Shown here piece by piece: positions 55,019-63,918 of a stretch of DNA of 64,000 bases. Under the pieces are notes generated by a model that was given only the letters and a program-made list of their open reading frames with translations, made no database searches and had not been told where the DNA came from. The DNA lies in the NCBI RefSeq assembly GCF_002288525.1, contig NZ_CP023068.1, positions 1,860,001 to 1,924,000 on the forward strand, read 5' to 3'. The first letter of the stretch is position 1, and each line of letters starts with the position of its first letter. The translations under genes and the position numbers were made by a program. This DNA comes from Sinorhizobium sojae CCBAU 05684 (GTDB lineage: Bacteria; Pseudomonadota; Alphaproteobacteria; Rhizobiales; Rhizobiaceae).

Positions 55019-56065
55019 ATGAAAGGCCAAACGCCGCGAAGGGCGAAAGCCCCGACCCCCTTCTATCTGGTGCTGGCGGCCGCCGGCCTTATCGTCCTGG
55101 CTCTGTTGGTCTGGCAGCTGTCGAACGTGCTGCTGCTCTTCTTTGGGGCGATCGTCGTCGCGGTCATTCTGCGCAGCGGCGCAGAGGTGATCGAGGATTA
55201 CACGCCCGTCAAATCCCCGGGGTCCCTGGTCCTCTCGATTGTGGCGATCGCCGCGGTGATGAGCGCTTTCTTTTTCCTGCTTGGCGCCCAAATCGGGAGC
55301 GAGGCGTCCTCTCTTGTACAGCGCCTGCCGGAGATCGTGAGGGGCGTGGGGGACAGGATTGGGGTCGATGACCTGTACGAACGGCTGGTAGAGCGGATCA
55401 GGAGCTTCGCCGGAAGAGGCAGCGTTGCCGGCCAGGTCGCAGGGTTCACTTCAGCGTTCCTCATTGCCCTTGCCGATCTTGTGCTCGTCCTCGCCGCGGG
55501 TATCTACCTGGCGGCCCGGCCGAACCGATACAGAGAGGGAATCCTCAAGCTCGTACCTCAGCGGTTCCGGAAACGAGCCTCATCCACCTTCGACAATGCG
55601 GGCCGGGGTCTCCGTCTCTGGTTGCTCGGTCAGCTCGTATCGATGACTGTCGTCGGCATCCTGGTTACCTTAGGCCTTTACCTCATCGGGATGCCGTCAG
55701 CACTCGCTTTGGGGTTTCTTGCAGGGCTATCGGAGTTCGTCCCGATCGTCGGGCCCATTCTGAGCGCGGTGCCGGCGGTGCTGCTCAGCGCGTCTGAGGG
55801 CGGAAGCACAACCTTATGGGTGATCGGGCTCTACGTTCTCGTCCAGCAAGTCGAAAGCAACATCATCATGCCGCTCGTCCAAAGGGAGACCGTGGATCTG
55901 CCGCCGGTCCTGACGCTCTTCGCGCTTGTTGCCCTTGGTGTCCTGTTCGGGCCGCTCGGCATTCTCCTCGGTACCCCACTTACCGTCGTCCTTTATGTGG
56001 TGGTGGTGCAACTTTATCTCAGGGATACATTGCAGGAGGACGTCAAGGTGCCCGGCTCAGACTGA
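55019..56065 (+). CDS. AI-2E family (PerM-like) membrane transporter
   Basis: The 348-residue protein has about eight membrane helices and the family regions LLLFFGAIVVAVILRSGAEVI, LADLVLVLAAGIYLAARP, and the conserved block GLSEFVPIVGPILSAVPAVLL with VQQVESNIIMPLVQRETV. GGGAGGT precedes the ATG. Members include autoinducer-2 exporters and sodium/proton antiporters; the substrate here is unknown. It follows otsBA after a RIME1 element and is probably a separate unit. Confidence 0.9.
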   Translation: MKGQTPRRAKAPTPFYLVLAAAGLIVLALLVWQLSNVLLLFFGAIVVAVILRSGAEVIEDYTPVKSPGSLVLSIVAIAAVMSAFFFLLGAQIGSEASSLVQRLPEIVRGVGDRIGVDDLYERLVERIRSFAGRGSVAGQVAGFTSAFLIALADLVLVLAAGIYLAARPNRYREGILKLVPQRFRKRASSTFDNAGRGLRLWLLGQLVSMTVVGILVTLGLYLIGMPSALALGFLAGLSEFVPIVGPILSAVPAVLLSASEGGSTTLWVIGLYVLVQQVESNIIMPLVQRETVDLPPVLTLFALVALGVLFGPLGILLGTPLTVVLYVVVVQLYLRDTLQEDVKVPGSD

Positions 56066-56466
56066 GCCGGCAGCCGCAGCCGGAAGCGATGGTTTTCACG
56101 TAGCCTGCCCGACCAAACAAGTTGGCACAAAAATCAGCTCGAGCTGCAAGCCGACCAATCTGATCGCGGTGCGCACCGACCTGGCCCGTCCCACCGCCCG
56201 TTGGAACCAGACGCCCATCTCCTGCGCCGCGTCGACTTCGGGAGATTTTCACGGGACGAGCTTGAAAACTGCGGCAAACACCCCAGATACGCCCTGTCCG
56301 GGCCCCTCTGGCAGTGCGGCAAGCACTGCGATGTCGGACCACGAGTTAGCTGCGGTGGCGCATCTTGCTTGTTGGCCGACCCTTTTCGAAGCCCCGTCGT
56401 CCTCTAAGTTAAGGTCTTCAGCCGCAGTCCGATTGGCCGCGGCACGGCCAGAGCATGGAGAAACAA
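56066..56466. other. Intergenic region without a recognisable gene
   Basis: About 400 bp between the AI-2E transporter and the zinc-ribbon gene. Several short frames exist on both strands but none has a start with a ribosome binding site, a known motif or an obvious remnant of one. It may be degenerate coding sequence; I see nothing that can be named. Confidence 0.4.
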
Positions 56467-56727
56467 ATGAAGTGCCCGATCGACGAGACGGAACTGACAA
56501 TGACGGAGCGGCAGGGGATCGAGATCGACTACTGCCCGAAATGCCGCGGTGTATGGCTCGACCGAGGCGAGCTCGACAAGCTGATCGAGCGGTCCAGCCC
56601 CGCCGAGGCGCAACGAGGTGACAGGCCCTACCGGCAGGAAGAGGCCCGCCCCTATCGCGAGAGCGGATACGACCAGCCACGCTATAAGAAACGCAAGTCA
56701 CTGCTCGGCGAACTATTCGATTTCTGA
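56467..56727 (+). CDS. Small zinc-ribbon protein (TFIIB-type zinc finger family)
   Basis: The 86-residue protein has one zinc site formed by MKCPIDETELTM and IDYCPKCRGVWLDRGELDKL, the signature of the bacterial zf-TFIIB family. A charged, arginine- and tyrosine-rich tail ends RKSLLGELFDF. The ATG at 56467 lies six bases after GGAG; an ATG 12 bp upstream lies before that site. Its function is unknown. A likely terminator follows the stop. Confidence 0.85.
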   Translation: MKCPIDETELTMTERQGIEIDYCPKCRGVWLDRGELDKLIERSSPAEAQRGDRPYRQEEARPYRESGYDQPRYKKRKSLLGELFDF

Positions 56728-56740
56728 CGCATCATTTATA

Positions 56741-56765
56741 AAGCCGGCCCGAAAGAGCCGGCCTT
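56741..56765 (+). terminator. Putative terminator hairpin after the zinc-ribbon gene
   Basis: GCCGGC at 56743-56748 and again at 56757-56762 form a stem with an 8-base loop, flanked by AA and a CTTCGTCGTT stretch. It is GC-rich but followed by only a short T-containing run. It lies 14 bp after the stop codon. Confidence 0.45.
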
Positions 56766-56819
56766 CGTCGTTCAACCTCTCTCCCTCCCGGCATGGGAGG
56801 ATCAGCGGAAGAAAAAGCA

Positions 56820-57833
56820 ATGGAATCGAGTATCTGGCTCTGGGTCGGATTCAACCTGTTCGTCCTGGCGCTCCTGGCCTTCGACCTTGGCGTCCTCCAC
56901 CGCAAGGAGCGCGAGATCAAGGTCGGCGAAGCCCTGTGGCTGAGCCTTTTCTACGTCGTGCTCGCCCTCCTGTTCGGCGCCGGTCTTTTCTGGCTGCGGG
57001 GTACGCAGGACGGCGTCGACTTCCTGACCGGCTACCTCATCGAGAAGTCGCTCAGCGTCGACAACATCTTCGTCATCGTCCTGATCTTCACTTATTTCTC
57101 GGTGCCGGCGCAGTATCAGCACCGGGTGCTCTTCTGGGGCATCCTGGGTGCGCTCTTCATGCGCGGTATTCTCATCTTCGCCGGCGTGCAGCTCATCCAC
57201 GAGTTCGCCTGGATGGCCCTTCTGTTCGGTGCCTTCCTCATCGTGACCGGTATCAAGATGCTGATCGTGGCCGATCAGAAACCGGACCTTGAGAACAATA
57301 TCGTCCTGAGAGCGGTGCGGCGGCGGTTCCGCCTGACCGAGGCCTTTCACGGCAAGCACTTCTTCGTCCGCCAGAACGGCCTGCTTTATGCGACGCCGCT
57401 GTTCCTCGTGCTCATGATGATCGAGTTCACGGATCTGGTCTTCGCGGTCGACTCGATCCCCGCGATCATCGCCATCACCACGGATCCCTTCATCGTCTAC
57501 ACGTCGAACGTCTTTGCGATTTTGGGGCTGCGCGCGCTCTACTTTGCGCTGGCGGGCATCGTGCCGCGCTTCATCTATCTGAAATATGCGCTATCGCTGG
57601 TGCTGGTCGTGATCGGCTTCAAGATGATCGCCAACTACTTCTATGGCGGCAAGTTCGTGCCCACCGAACTCGCCCTGCTGATAACAGTGGTGCTCATCGG
57701 CGGCTCGATCGTCCTGTCGCTCATACGTACCCGCGGCATGGCCCCCGAGCCGCAGGCGCTGCCCACGGGCTGGGTGCCGGGCAGCCCGGTGAAGGAGGCT
57801 GCCGACAACCCCGCCAGAACGGGGGAGGAATAG
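56820..57833 (+). CDS. TerC family membrane protein
   Basis: The 337-residue protein has about nine helices and the two hallmark motifs EKSLSVDNIFVIVLIF and EFTDLVFAVDSIPAI, whose acidic residues are thought to bind a metal. TerC/Alx proteins are linked to tellurite resistance, pH stress and manganese export; no ter genes are adjacent. The ATG at 56820 gives the canonical start (ESSIWLWVGFNLFVL). The stretch before it does not show an obvious yybP-ykoY-type riboswitch. Confidence 0.92.
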   Translation: MESSIWLWVGFNLFVLALLAFDLGVLHRKEREIKVGEALWLSLFYVVLALLFGAGLFWLRGTQDGVDFLTGYLIEKSLSVDNIFVIVLIFTYFSVPAQYQHRVLFWGILGALFMRGILIFAGVQLIHEFAWMALLFGAFLIVTGIKMLIVADQKPDLENNIVLRAVRRRFRLTEAFHGKHFFVRQNGLLYATPLFLVLMMIEFTDLVFAVDSIPAIIAITTDPFIVYTSNVFAILGLRALYFALAGIVPRFIYLKYALSLVLVVIGFKMIANYFYGGKFVPTELALLITVVLIGGSIVLSLIRTRGMAPEPQALPTGWVPGSPVKEAADNPARTGEE

Positions 57834-57860
57834 CCGATGCTGGCACGGGCGCTCTGGCCC

Positions 57861-57960
57861 ATCGGCCCGTAAATCGTACCCGATTTTCGGAAAGCTCGAT
57901 GCGCAGGTTCAAAGAGTTACAGCGACCTTTGCGCGTCTGAAAAGACGCGCGGCGCTGTAG
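57861..57960 (-). repeat. RIME1-like palindromic element, nearly full, inverted copy
   Basis: Read on the minus strand, the element begins TACAGCGCCGCGCGTCTTTT, continues CAGACGCGCAAAGGTCGCTGTAA-like and then GCGCATCGAGCTTTCCGAAA, ending near ATCGGGTACGATTTACGGG. It shares almost the whole sequence of the copy at 45004-45106, including both palindromes, with a few changes in the distal arm. It lies between the convergent TerC and M48 peptidase genes. Confidence 0.85.
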
Positions 57961-57980
57961 GTCCGCGCCGCTCCGGTTTC

Positions 57981-58769
57981 CTAGATGTTCTCGGGCAGCA
58001 TCGCTTCAATGGCCTCGATCCTCGAGCTTGGAGCGGGATGCGTCGCGAGGAGCTCGGGCGTACGCGTCCCGGCGGCGACGTCCATCCTGCGCCACAGCTC
58101 GACGGCGGCTCGAGGGTCGAATCCGGCTGAAGCCATGTTTTCAACCCCGAGGCGGTCGGCCTCCAGTTCCTGTCGGCGCGAGTACGGCAGCACGAGCCCG
58201 TATTCGATGCCGATGCCGAGCGCAGCTGCAATCTCGGCGGCGTACTCCACATCGCCGACATTAAGCAACAGCGAAAGTGCCTGCAATCCCAGCCCGGTGA
58301 GGAGCTGCGCATTCATTCGTTCCTGGCTGTGCTCTGCAGCGAGATGCCCTATTTCGTGCCCGATGACCGCGGCAAGCTGATCATCGCTTTCGACCACCCG
58401 GAACATGCCTTCGAAAATGCCGATCTTGTTGCCCGGCAATGCGAACGCGTTTATCTCCGCGCGTTCCAGGACCAAGACTTCCCACTCTCCCGATGCCTCC
58501 CCAGCGGCGGTTAGAAGTCTGGTGGAGACACGGTCGGCGATTGCCTGCAGCGCGCGAATACCGCTAGGCCGTGAAGCCGCCTTGAGCTCCTCCCACGCCC
58601 GTAAACCCATCGCTTCCACCGTCTCGGCCGAGACAAGATCGATAGTCAGCTTGCTACAACCGGACAGCAAAGGGAGCGCTCCCGCCGCTGCGCCACACAA
58701 AGAGCACGCCTGGAAATGCAATTCTGGCACATTGTTCAGAGGACCTTGGGCCGTTTGTTCAGTCGCCAA
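57981..58769 (-). CDS. M48 family zinc metallopeptidase, probable lipoprotein
   Basis: The 262-residue protein has the zinc motif HEIGH in AAVIGHEIGHLAAEHSQE, and the third ligand region RRQELEADRLGVENMASAG. An N-terminal stretch GAAAGALPLLSGCSKL resembles a lipobox, so the mature protein may be anchored at the outer membrane, like LoiP/BepA-type peptidases. The exact start is uncertain: ATG 58769 leaves an unusually polar leader, and a TTG inside (before HFQAC) would fit a lipoprotein better. Confidence 0.88.
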   Translation of the reverse strand: MATEQTAQGPLNNVPELHFQACSLCGAAAGALPLLSGCSKLTIDLVSAETVEAMGLRAWEELKAASRPSGIRALQAIADRVSTRLLTAAGEASGEWEVLVLERAEINAFALPGNKIGIFEGMFRVVESDDQLAAVIGHEIGHLAAEHSQERMNAQLLTGLGLQALSLLLNVGDVEYAAEIAAALGIGIEYGLVLPYSRRQELEADRLGVENMASAGFDPRAAVELWRRMDVAAGTRTPELLATHPAPSSRIEAIEAMLPENI

Positions 58770-58963
58770 GGCTCGAGGGCCCCGCGGTTCCGAAGGTTCC
58801 AGAATCCTTTGCGGCGAACTCCCGCGACCGGCGTGCTAAATCCCGATGTGAAAAGCGCCGCCCCAATCACCGGACGCGGCTGTTCGTCCCGTGATTGGAA
58901 GCGTTCCGCTCTGCGTTTCCACGGATGAGCCCATAAATATGGGCCCAACGGAGAACGTGCGGA

Positions 58964-59164
58964 TCAACTCATCCGCCTGGACCAGTCGTCCACCTGGCGC
59001 TCGGCTTCTTCTTTCGCGATGCCGTATCTCTCCTGAATCCGCCCCGCGAGCTGATCGCGGTTCCCCTCCGCCTGGTCCAGGTCATCGTCGGTGAGGTCGC
59101 CCCACTGCTCCTTCGCCTTGCCCTTATACTGCCTCCACTTTCCTTTGATCTGATCCCAGTTCAT
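58964..59164 (-). CDS. CsbD-like stress protein
   Basis: The 66-residue hydrophilic protein begins MNWDQIKGKWRQYKGKAKEQ and continues WGDLTDDDLDQAEGNRDQLAG, the CsbD family pattern; the family is induced by general stress in many bacteria. AAGGAG precedes the ATG at 59164. It is a single gene. Its molecular role is unknown. Confidence 0.93.
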   Translation of the reverse strand: MNWDQIKGKWRQYKGKAKEQWGDLTDDDLDQAEGNRDQLAGRIQERYGIAKEEAERQVDDWSRRMS

Positions 59165-59551
59165 GGTTTTCTCCTTTCTGATCGTTCTGGTGTCCAACCG
59201 CAAATGCGGCACGAGGTTCCGACGGAGGCAATTTGTGATGGCACGCTGGGCTAGATCCTGACGGCCACCCTCGACAGCGAAGTGACATTCGGGAACATCT
59301 TGTCCTCACCACCGCTGCAGCACCGCCAGCTTCATACTGCTCTATTGTGTAGATGACGTTGATCGCATTGCCGTAGCGGGTAGGCGGCGAGCTTTCGAAG
59401 AATCTGACTGAACGAACGTCATGAAGCTCAATCCCGACCGGATTCGCCAGCAGGGTCGATCAGGACGCGGTACAGGACGCCTCTAATGAACCGAAGATGG
59501 CAGCCACTGCAGTCTTGCCGATGCCTGAGCTTGCAGCGGCGGCGAGCACGC
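59165..59551. other. Intergenic region with a possible decayed coding fragment
   Basis: No complete gene is seen in this 387-bp gap. On the minus strand between about 59330 and 59462 a frame with normal-looking codons reads LANPVGIELHDVRSVRFFES followed by SPPTRYGNAINVIYTIEQ, without a start codon because a stop lies just upstream. It may be a remnant of an unidentified gene. Confidence 0.35.
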
Positions 59552-60451
59552 TCAGGCCTGACTCGACATCGTGCCGGCCGCGCTCGCGGCAATTACCAGC
59601 GCCACGCCGAGCATCTGGCTTGGCGTCAGCGCCTGCCCCAAGACAATGAAGCCGGCGCCGGCGCCGATGGCCGGTTCGAGGCTCATCAGAATGCCGAAGG
59701 CGGACGCCTTCATCCAACGGAGCGCGACGAATTCCAGGGCATAGGGTAGCAGCGGCACGAGGAGAGCGAGAGGCCCTGTCATAAAGGCGAACTCAAGCGA
59801 TATGCCCCGCGCTGCCTGGTGCAAGCCGAAAGGCGTCGCCACAAGGGCGGCAAAGAGGAGCGAGACGGAGAGCCCTTCGAGCCCGGTGAACTGTTGCCCA
59901 GCCTGTTTCATCAGGACGATATAGCTGCCCCAGCCGGCCGCCGCGCCGAGCGCGAAGAGCACGCCGGGCATATCCCCCACCCAGGCGCTGCCGTCCCAGG
60001 AAAGGCAGAGAACACCCGCTGCAGCGATAGCGGGGCAGAGGAGGCGCCATCTGCCGCCGCCGAAAATCGTCGCAACAGTCAGTGGGCCGAGAAATTCGAT
60101 GCCGACGGCCAGGCCGAGGGGTATGCGCTCGACCGCGGCGAAGAAGCAGAGCGTCATCGCCGCCATGGCGGTACCGAGCGCCGCCGCGCCGAACCATTGC
60201 CGCTTGCCATAGCTGAGGAAGGGCGGGCGGACGAAAAGCGTGAGTGCAAGCGCTGCGAAGCAAAGCCGAAGCCAGGTCGTGCCGAACGATCCCAGTTCCT
60301 GCATCACCGGCTTCGAAAGCGCGGCGCCAAACTGGACGCTCGACATGGAAAGGAGGCAAAAGACAATCGAGAGATAAACGCGCCCGCGAACACCGGTTCC
60401 CTTGATCGGCGCAGCCCACTCCCCGCCTGCTGTCGTCTCCATGTCCGTCAT
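59552..60451 (-). CDS. EamA/RhtA-family transporter
   Basis: The 299-residue protein has ten hydrophobic helices in two EamA repeats (for example VFCLLSMSSVQFGAALSKPV, LGLAVGIEFLGPLTVA, GWGSYIVLMKQAG, FGILMSLEPAIGAGAGFIVLG). It resembles RhtA, an exporter of threonine and homoserine. A LysR regulator is transcribed divergently from the next gene and is the likely regulator. The first ATG (60451) and one at 60442 are both possible starts. Confidence 0.9.
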   Translation of the reverse strand: MTDMETTAGGEWAAPIKGTGVRGRVYLSIVFCLLSMSSVQFGAALSKPVMQELGSFGTTWLRLCFAALALTLFVRPPFLSYGKRQWFGAAALGTAMAAMTLCFFAAVERIPLGLAVGIEFLGPLTVATIFGGGRWRLLCPAIAAAGVLCLSWDGSAWVGDMPGVLFALGAAAGWGSYIVLMKQAGQQFTGLEGLSVSLLFAALVATPFGLHQAARGISLEFAFMTGPLALLVPLLPYALEFVALRWMKASAFGILMSLEPAIGAGAGFIVLGQALTPSQMLGVALVIAASAAGTMSSQA

Positions 60452-60538
60452 GTCCTTTCCCTTTCCTCTTGATCAGGAATAGCAAAGCGGTAGCATTAAG
60501 GAACACAGATAATTCTGATGCAGATATAAGGAATGTTT

Positions 60539-61426
60539 ATGCGTGATCTGGAGATCGGTTTGCTGCGCGCCTTCGTCGCGACGGCGGAATGCGGCAGCGC
60601 CAGCGCGGCGGCCAGCCGCCTGGCAAGGACCCAGGCCGCCGTCAGCATGCAATTGCGCCGCCTGGAGGATGACCTCGGGGTGAAGCTGTTGAAGCGCGGG
60701 GCACGCGGCATGGATCTGACCGAGGCCGGCCATGTCCTTCTTCCCTATGCCCAGAAGATATTGGGGCTGAGCGTGAGCGCCAGACGGGCGCTGTCCGATC
60801 AGGCTCCTCACGGCCCCGTCCGCTTCGGCATGACCGAGGACATCGCCATCGGTTCGCTGCCGAAAGCGCTACAGCGTTTCGCCGCCTCCTGTCCGGATGT
60901 AACGCTCAATCTGACCGTCGCCGAAAGCGCGACGCTTTCGAAGAAGCTCTCACTCGGGCTCATCGACGTCGCCATCGGCGACCCGGCGGAGATCAGCGCT
61001 GTGCCGGTGCATACCTGGCGCTTGCCTTTGAAGTGGGTGGCCGCGCGCGGCTTCGTCGTACGGGACCGGGAGCCGTTGCCGCTGATCACCTTCGACGGGA
61101 CCTGCACCTGGGACCGCAAAATGACCGGAGCCCTCAACGAGATCACCAGACCCTGGCGCACGGTGCTGACCAGCGCCAGCCTTTCGTCGATTCAATCCGC
61201 TATCGAAGCTGGTCTCGGCGTTGCCGTGCTACTCGACGTCAGTATCCGGCACGACACGATGAAGGTCCTGAGCGGGGCTGACGGAATGCCGCCCGCTCCG
61301 TTCGTGGAATTCGGCCTCTTCGTCGGTGAGGGCAAGGAGCTTTCGTCCGGGGTGATCGGAACCCTGTGGGAATTCGTCTCCGACGAGCTGCAGGTTTCTC
61401 CAGATCGGCCAGTGCCGGCGCTGTGA
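60539..61426 (+). CDS. LysR-family transcriptional regulator
   Basis: The 295-residue protein has an N-terminal winged helix (IGLLRAFVATAECGSASAAA, ASRLARTQAAVSMQLRRLEDDLG) and a LysR effector domain (VRFGMTEDIAIGSLPKALQRF, ALNEITRPWRTVLTSASLSS). AAGGA six bases upstream selects the ATG at 60539 over one at 60533. It is divergent from the EamA transporter gene with about 90 bp between them, the usual arrangement for a LysR regulator and its target. Confidence 0.93.
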   Translation: MRDLEIGLLRAFVATAECGSASAAASRLARTQAAVSMQLRRLEDDLGVKLLKRGARGMDLTEAGHVLLPYAQKILGLSVSARRALSDQAPHGPVRFGMTEDIAIGSLPKALQRFAASCPDVTLNLTVAESATLSKKLSLGLIDVAIGDPAEISAVPVHTWRLPLKWVAARGFVVRDREPLPLITFDGTCTWDRKMTGALNEITRPWRTVLTSASLSSIQSAIEAGLGVAVLLDVSIRHDTMKVLSGADGMPPAPFVEFGLFVGEGKELSSGVIGTLWEFVSDELQVSPDRPVPAL

Positions 61427-61763
61427 GAGGACCGGGCGAGTTTAGGGCAACAGCTTATCTTTGGATGTGGGCAGAAGGTCTGCTACAAAAGCCTTAGAGA
61501 GGCAAGGCCTATCGGGTGAGGCGGGCAAAGATAGCAAGGACCGCATGCAGGCTGCCGAACTGGTAAGGGCCATCGAGCACGCCGGCCGCACCAGCGAACT
61601 CGCTGAGGCTTGGGCGGAGCCAGCGCCGCCCTGAAAATATCTTTTGATTAGCAAAGCTATTGCCTGAAGCGCATAATAATTCTTTGGTCGCCCACGGTGA
61701 GCGGACTGACCAATTCCGGATAGCAACGCTCGCGCCGACCAACGCTGGATGTGGGAGGGTAAG
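61427..61763. other. Intergenic region with a possible small frame
   Basis: This 337-bp gap holds a plus-strand frame from TTG 61461 (or GTG 61467) to TGA 61632-61634, encoding about 55 residues with a helical, charged C-terminal part (RMQAAELVRAIEHAGRTSEL). There is no clear ribosome binding site and the family is unknown. Nothing else is recognised; the promoter of the exported protein gene downstream must lie here. Confidence 0.35.
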
Positions 61764-62315
61764 ATGCGCTTGCGGTCAATTTTCCTCATTGTCGGCCTTT
61801 CTGGACTTGGCCTTTCTATCGACGCGCTTGCAGCCGATATGAGCGACGACGAGCTGATTAACAATGCGATGTCCGCGGCACCTGAGGCGGTGGCCCGCGA
61901 CGCGACGGTCATCGCGTTTGACAAGGAAATGAACGCTCGGACTGTGCGCGAGGGCACCAACAACTTCACCTGCCTGCCTGACAACCCCGCTTCCCCGGGT
62001 AATGACCCGATGTGCCTCGACGCGAACGGGATGGAATGGGCCAAAGCGTGGATGGACAAGACTGATCCGCCGGCCGGCAAGGTGGGCTTCGGCTATATGC
62101 TGCAGGGCGGCTCGGATGCGAGCAATGCAGATCCGCATGCGAGCGAGCCGGCAACGGGCGCCGACTGGGTTGACACCGGGCCGCACGTGATGATCTTCAA
62201 TGCCGGGGAGATGGTGGAAGGCTACCCGAACCAAAAGGAAAATCCGGACACGAGCCAACCTTACGTCATGTGGCCGGGCACACCTTACGAGCATCTGATG
62301 ATCCCGGTGAATTAG
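61764..62315 (+). CDS. Conserved exported protein, function unknown
   Basis: The 183-residue protein has a signal peptide (MRLRSIFLIVGLSGLGLSIDA, cleavage near ALAA) and a mature domain with two cysteines (NNFTCLPDN and DPMCLDANG) likely to be paired. It has aromatic-rich stretches such as KVGFGYMLQGG and the ending MWPGTPYEHLMIPVN. GGGAGG precedes the ATG at 61764; an ATG 15 bp upstream has none. Similar proteins occur as conserved hypotheticals in rhizobia; the function is not known. Confidence 0.8.
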   Translation: MRLRSIFLIVGLSGLGLSIDALAADMSDDELINNAMSAAPEAVARDATVIAFDKEMNARTVREGTNNFTCLPDNPASPGNDPMCLDANGMEWAKAWMDKTDPPAGKVGFGYMLQGGSDASNADPHASEPATGADWVDTGPHVMIFNAGEMVEGYPNQKENPDTSQPYVMWPGTPYEHLMIPVN

Positions 62316-62496
62316 TCGCCTCCGATGTTGACCGGTGATCCAGGAGCGTCGCCCTTCCAATCACTCGTTCCTATAGGCATCCCCACCATTAGAGCAGGTG
62401 CCCCTTGCTGTGCCCTGGTCGCGGTGCTCGCAATGACGTGGACCAAAAAATGCGGAGCCGGCACATAGCGTGCATCTGTGGCGGGGCCATAGGTGA

Positions 62497-63174
62497 CTAA
62501 GGGCGTGAGTTCGCTCCTACGTTGCGACGCGCGAAACTGGCGCCGAGCCAGTACGCCGTAGCGAAGGCGAGGACGAGGAGAAATGCCGCGATGAGGCCGT
62601 AGTCCTGCGGCACGCCGATCAGAAGTGCCGCGCTGCCGCCGACGATCCCCCAGAGCGCCGGGATCACGAGGAGCCACCACGCGGTGCGCGACGATCCGAG
62701 CAGTAGGACACCGATCGTGAAGATCGTCGTTGGGCACGGTGCGATGCCGAACACGGGTACCGCCGGGTAGACCTGGCCGAAAAGCCAACCGAGAATCGGA
62801 TAGATCACCATCGCGTAGGCGGCGAGTGCGAGACCGACTACCGTGCGGGCATCCTTCGCGGGGCCAAGTCGAAAGTCGGGTGAGACAAAGGGAGCGACCG
62901 CCAGGAGCAGTGCTTGGAGGACGAACGCCGCGCCGAAGATCCGCGCAGCCGGGTTGATGCTGGCGAAAAATGACCAATGATAGCCCACGCCATTGACGAG
63001 CCACATCAGCGCGAGGACCGCCATGATCAGTACCGTGGAGATCCGATTCCGCCAAAATAGGAAACCAAGAGCTGTTAAGCCGAGAATGTAAGCGACCGCG
63101 GGCAGCGGTGAGACGGCTGCATTGTAGTCGGCGAAGACTTGGAAGAATTGTTCCTCGGTGAACGGCACGGTCAT
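62497..63174 (-). CDS. DUF6064-like integral membrane protein
   Basis: The 225-residue protein starts MTVPFTEEQFFQVFADYN and has six hydrophobic helices (for example AYILGLTALGFLFW, IMAVLALMWLVNGVGYHW, IFTIGVLLLGS, GLIAAFLLVLAFATAYWLGA). The motif FGIAPCPTTIFTIGVLLL is typical of the family named DUF6064 as I recall it. The function is unknown. It is a single gene with no operon partner. Confidence 0.82.
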   Translation of the reverse strand: MTVPFTEEQFFQVFADYNAAVSPLPAVAYILGLTALGFLFWRNRISTVLIMAVLALMWLVNGVGYHWSFFASINPAARIFGAAFVLQALLLAVAPFVSPDFRLGPAKDARTVVGLALAAYAMVIYPILGWLFGQVYPAVPVFGIAPCPTTIFTIGVLLLGSSRTAWWLLVIPALWGIVGGSAALLIGVPQDYGLIAAFLLVLAFATAYWLGASFARRNVGANSRP

Positions 63175-63458
63175 GCTCTCCGATGCGCGACACCTGAGAA
63201 TAGCCGATGTTGCGCTCGATCACGTTGAGCCAGATCATGCGAGCGGTGAAGAGTGCAGGGGAAGGCAAATCCGACCAAAGCGGTTGCCTGGCTCGTTGGC
63301 GCATTGGCAGGACTCGGATCCACAGCGGGACGTCGGCTCACAATCGTGCCCCACACGAATCCTGCTAGCAACTCGGTATGGGCCCATGCGTTTCGGGGAG
63401 AATTATCGAGGCCGCTGTGCTATGGTGTCGAAGTCGCATGCACCAAAGGGAGGGGTGA

Positions 63459-63827
63459 ATGCGTACTGTCGTTTCAGTCCTCGCGATCGAAACATTGCTG
63501 TTAACCTCTGCAGCCGCCAACGAGCCCGTGGTCTTTCACAGGGCGCACTTTCCCGACCTCACCGTCGTCAGCGTGAGCCTTGTCGGAAACGAAGCCGCGG
63601 CAAGCGTGGAATACGACTTCGATGTGTTCATTTCGCTCTCACAAACGAGCGCCGACGGAGACGTTGCGTACAGCGATCGCGGCAAACACAAGGCGTCGGT
63701 CCGGTGCAGTCCGCCGGCGGCTGTCGCCGTGAGGGGTGTCGATTACGCGATACCCACATCGGAGGCTGGCACGCCCGACTGGAAGGATGATCTCTGGAAA
63801 GCCGTCTGCAAGCCCCCCGTATCATAG
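63459..63827 (+). CDS. Small exported protein, function unknown
   Basis: The 122-residue protein has a signal peptide (MRTVVSVLAIETLLLTSAAA) and a mature domain with two cysteines (ASVRCSPP and KAVCKPPVS) that could pair. The middle is beta-like (LTVVSVSLVGNEAAASVEYDF). AAGGGAGGGG just before the ATG is a strong ribosome binding site. No family was recognised. Confidence 0.7.
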   Translation: MRTVVSVLAIETLLLTSAAANEPVVFHRAHFPDLTVVSVSLVGNEAAASVEYDFDVFISLSQTSADGDVAYSDRGKHKASVRCSPPAAVAVRGVDYAIPTSEAGTPDWKDDLWKAVCKPPVS

Positions 63828-63918
63828 TGCTGATTACAACGCCTGCTGCAGCGGTCACCTGACGAACGTGTGAGCGGAGGAGGACGCAGCTCACGAGGGC
63901 CGCGTCCTGTTGCAGGGA

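Noticed and set aside
56043-56701. Several short frames between the AI-2E transporter and the zinc-ribbon gene
   Set aside because: None has a ribosome binding site, a known motif or consistent similarity; they overlap each other on both strands.
57834-57980. A simple Rho-independent terminator after TerC
   Set aside because: The stem-loops there belong to the RIME1 repeat, which recurs at three other places, so the repeat explains them better, although it could still stop transcription.
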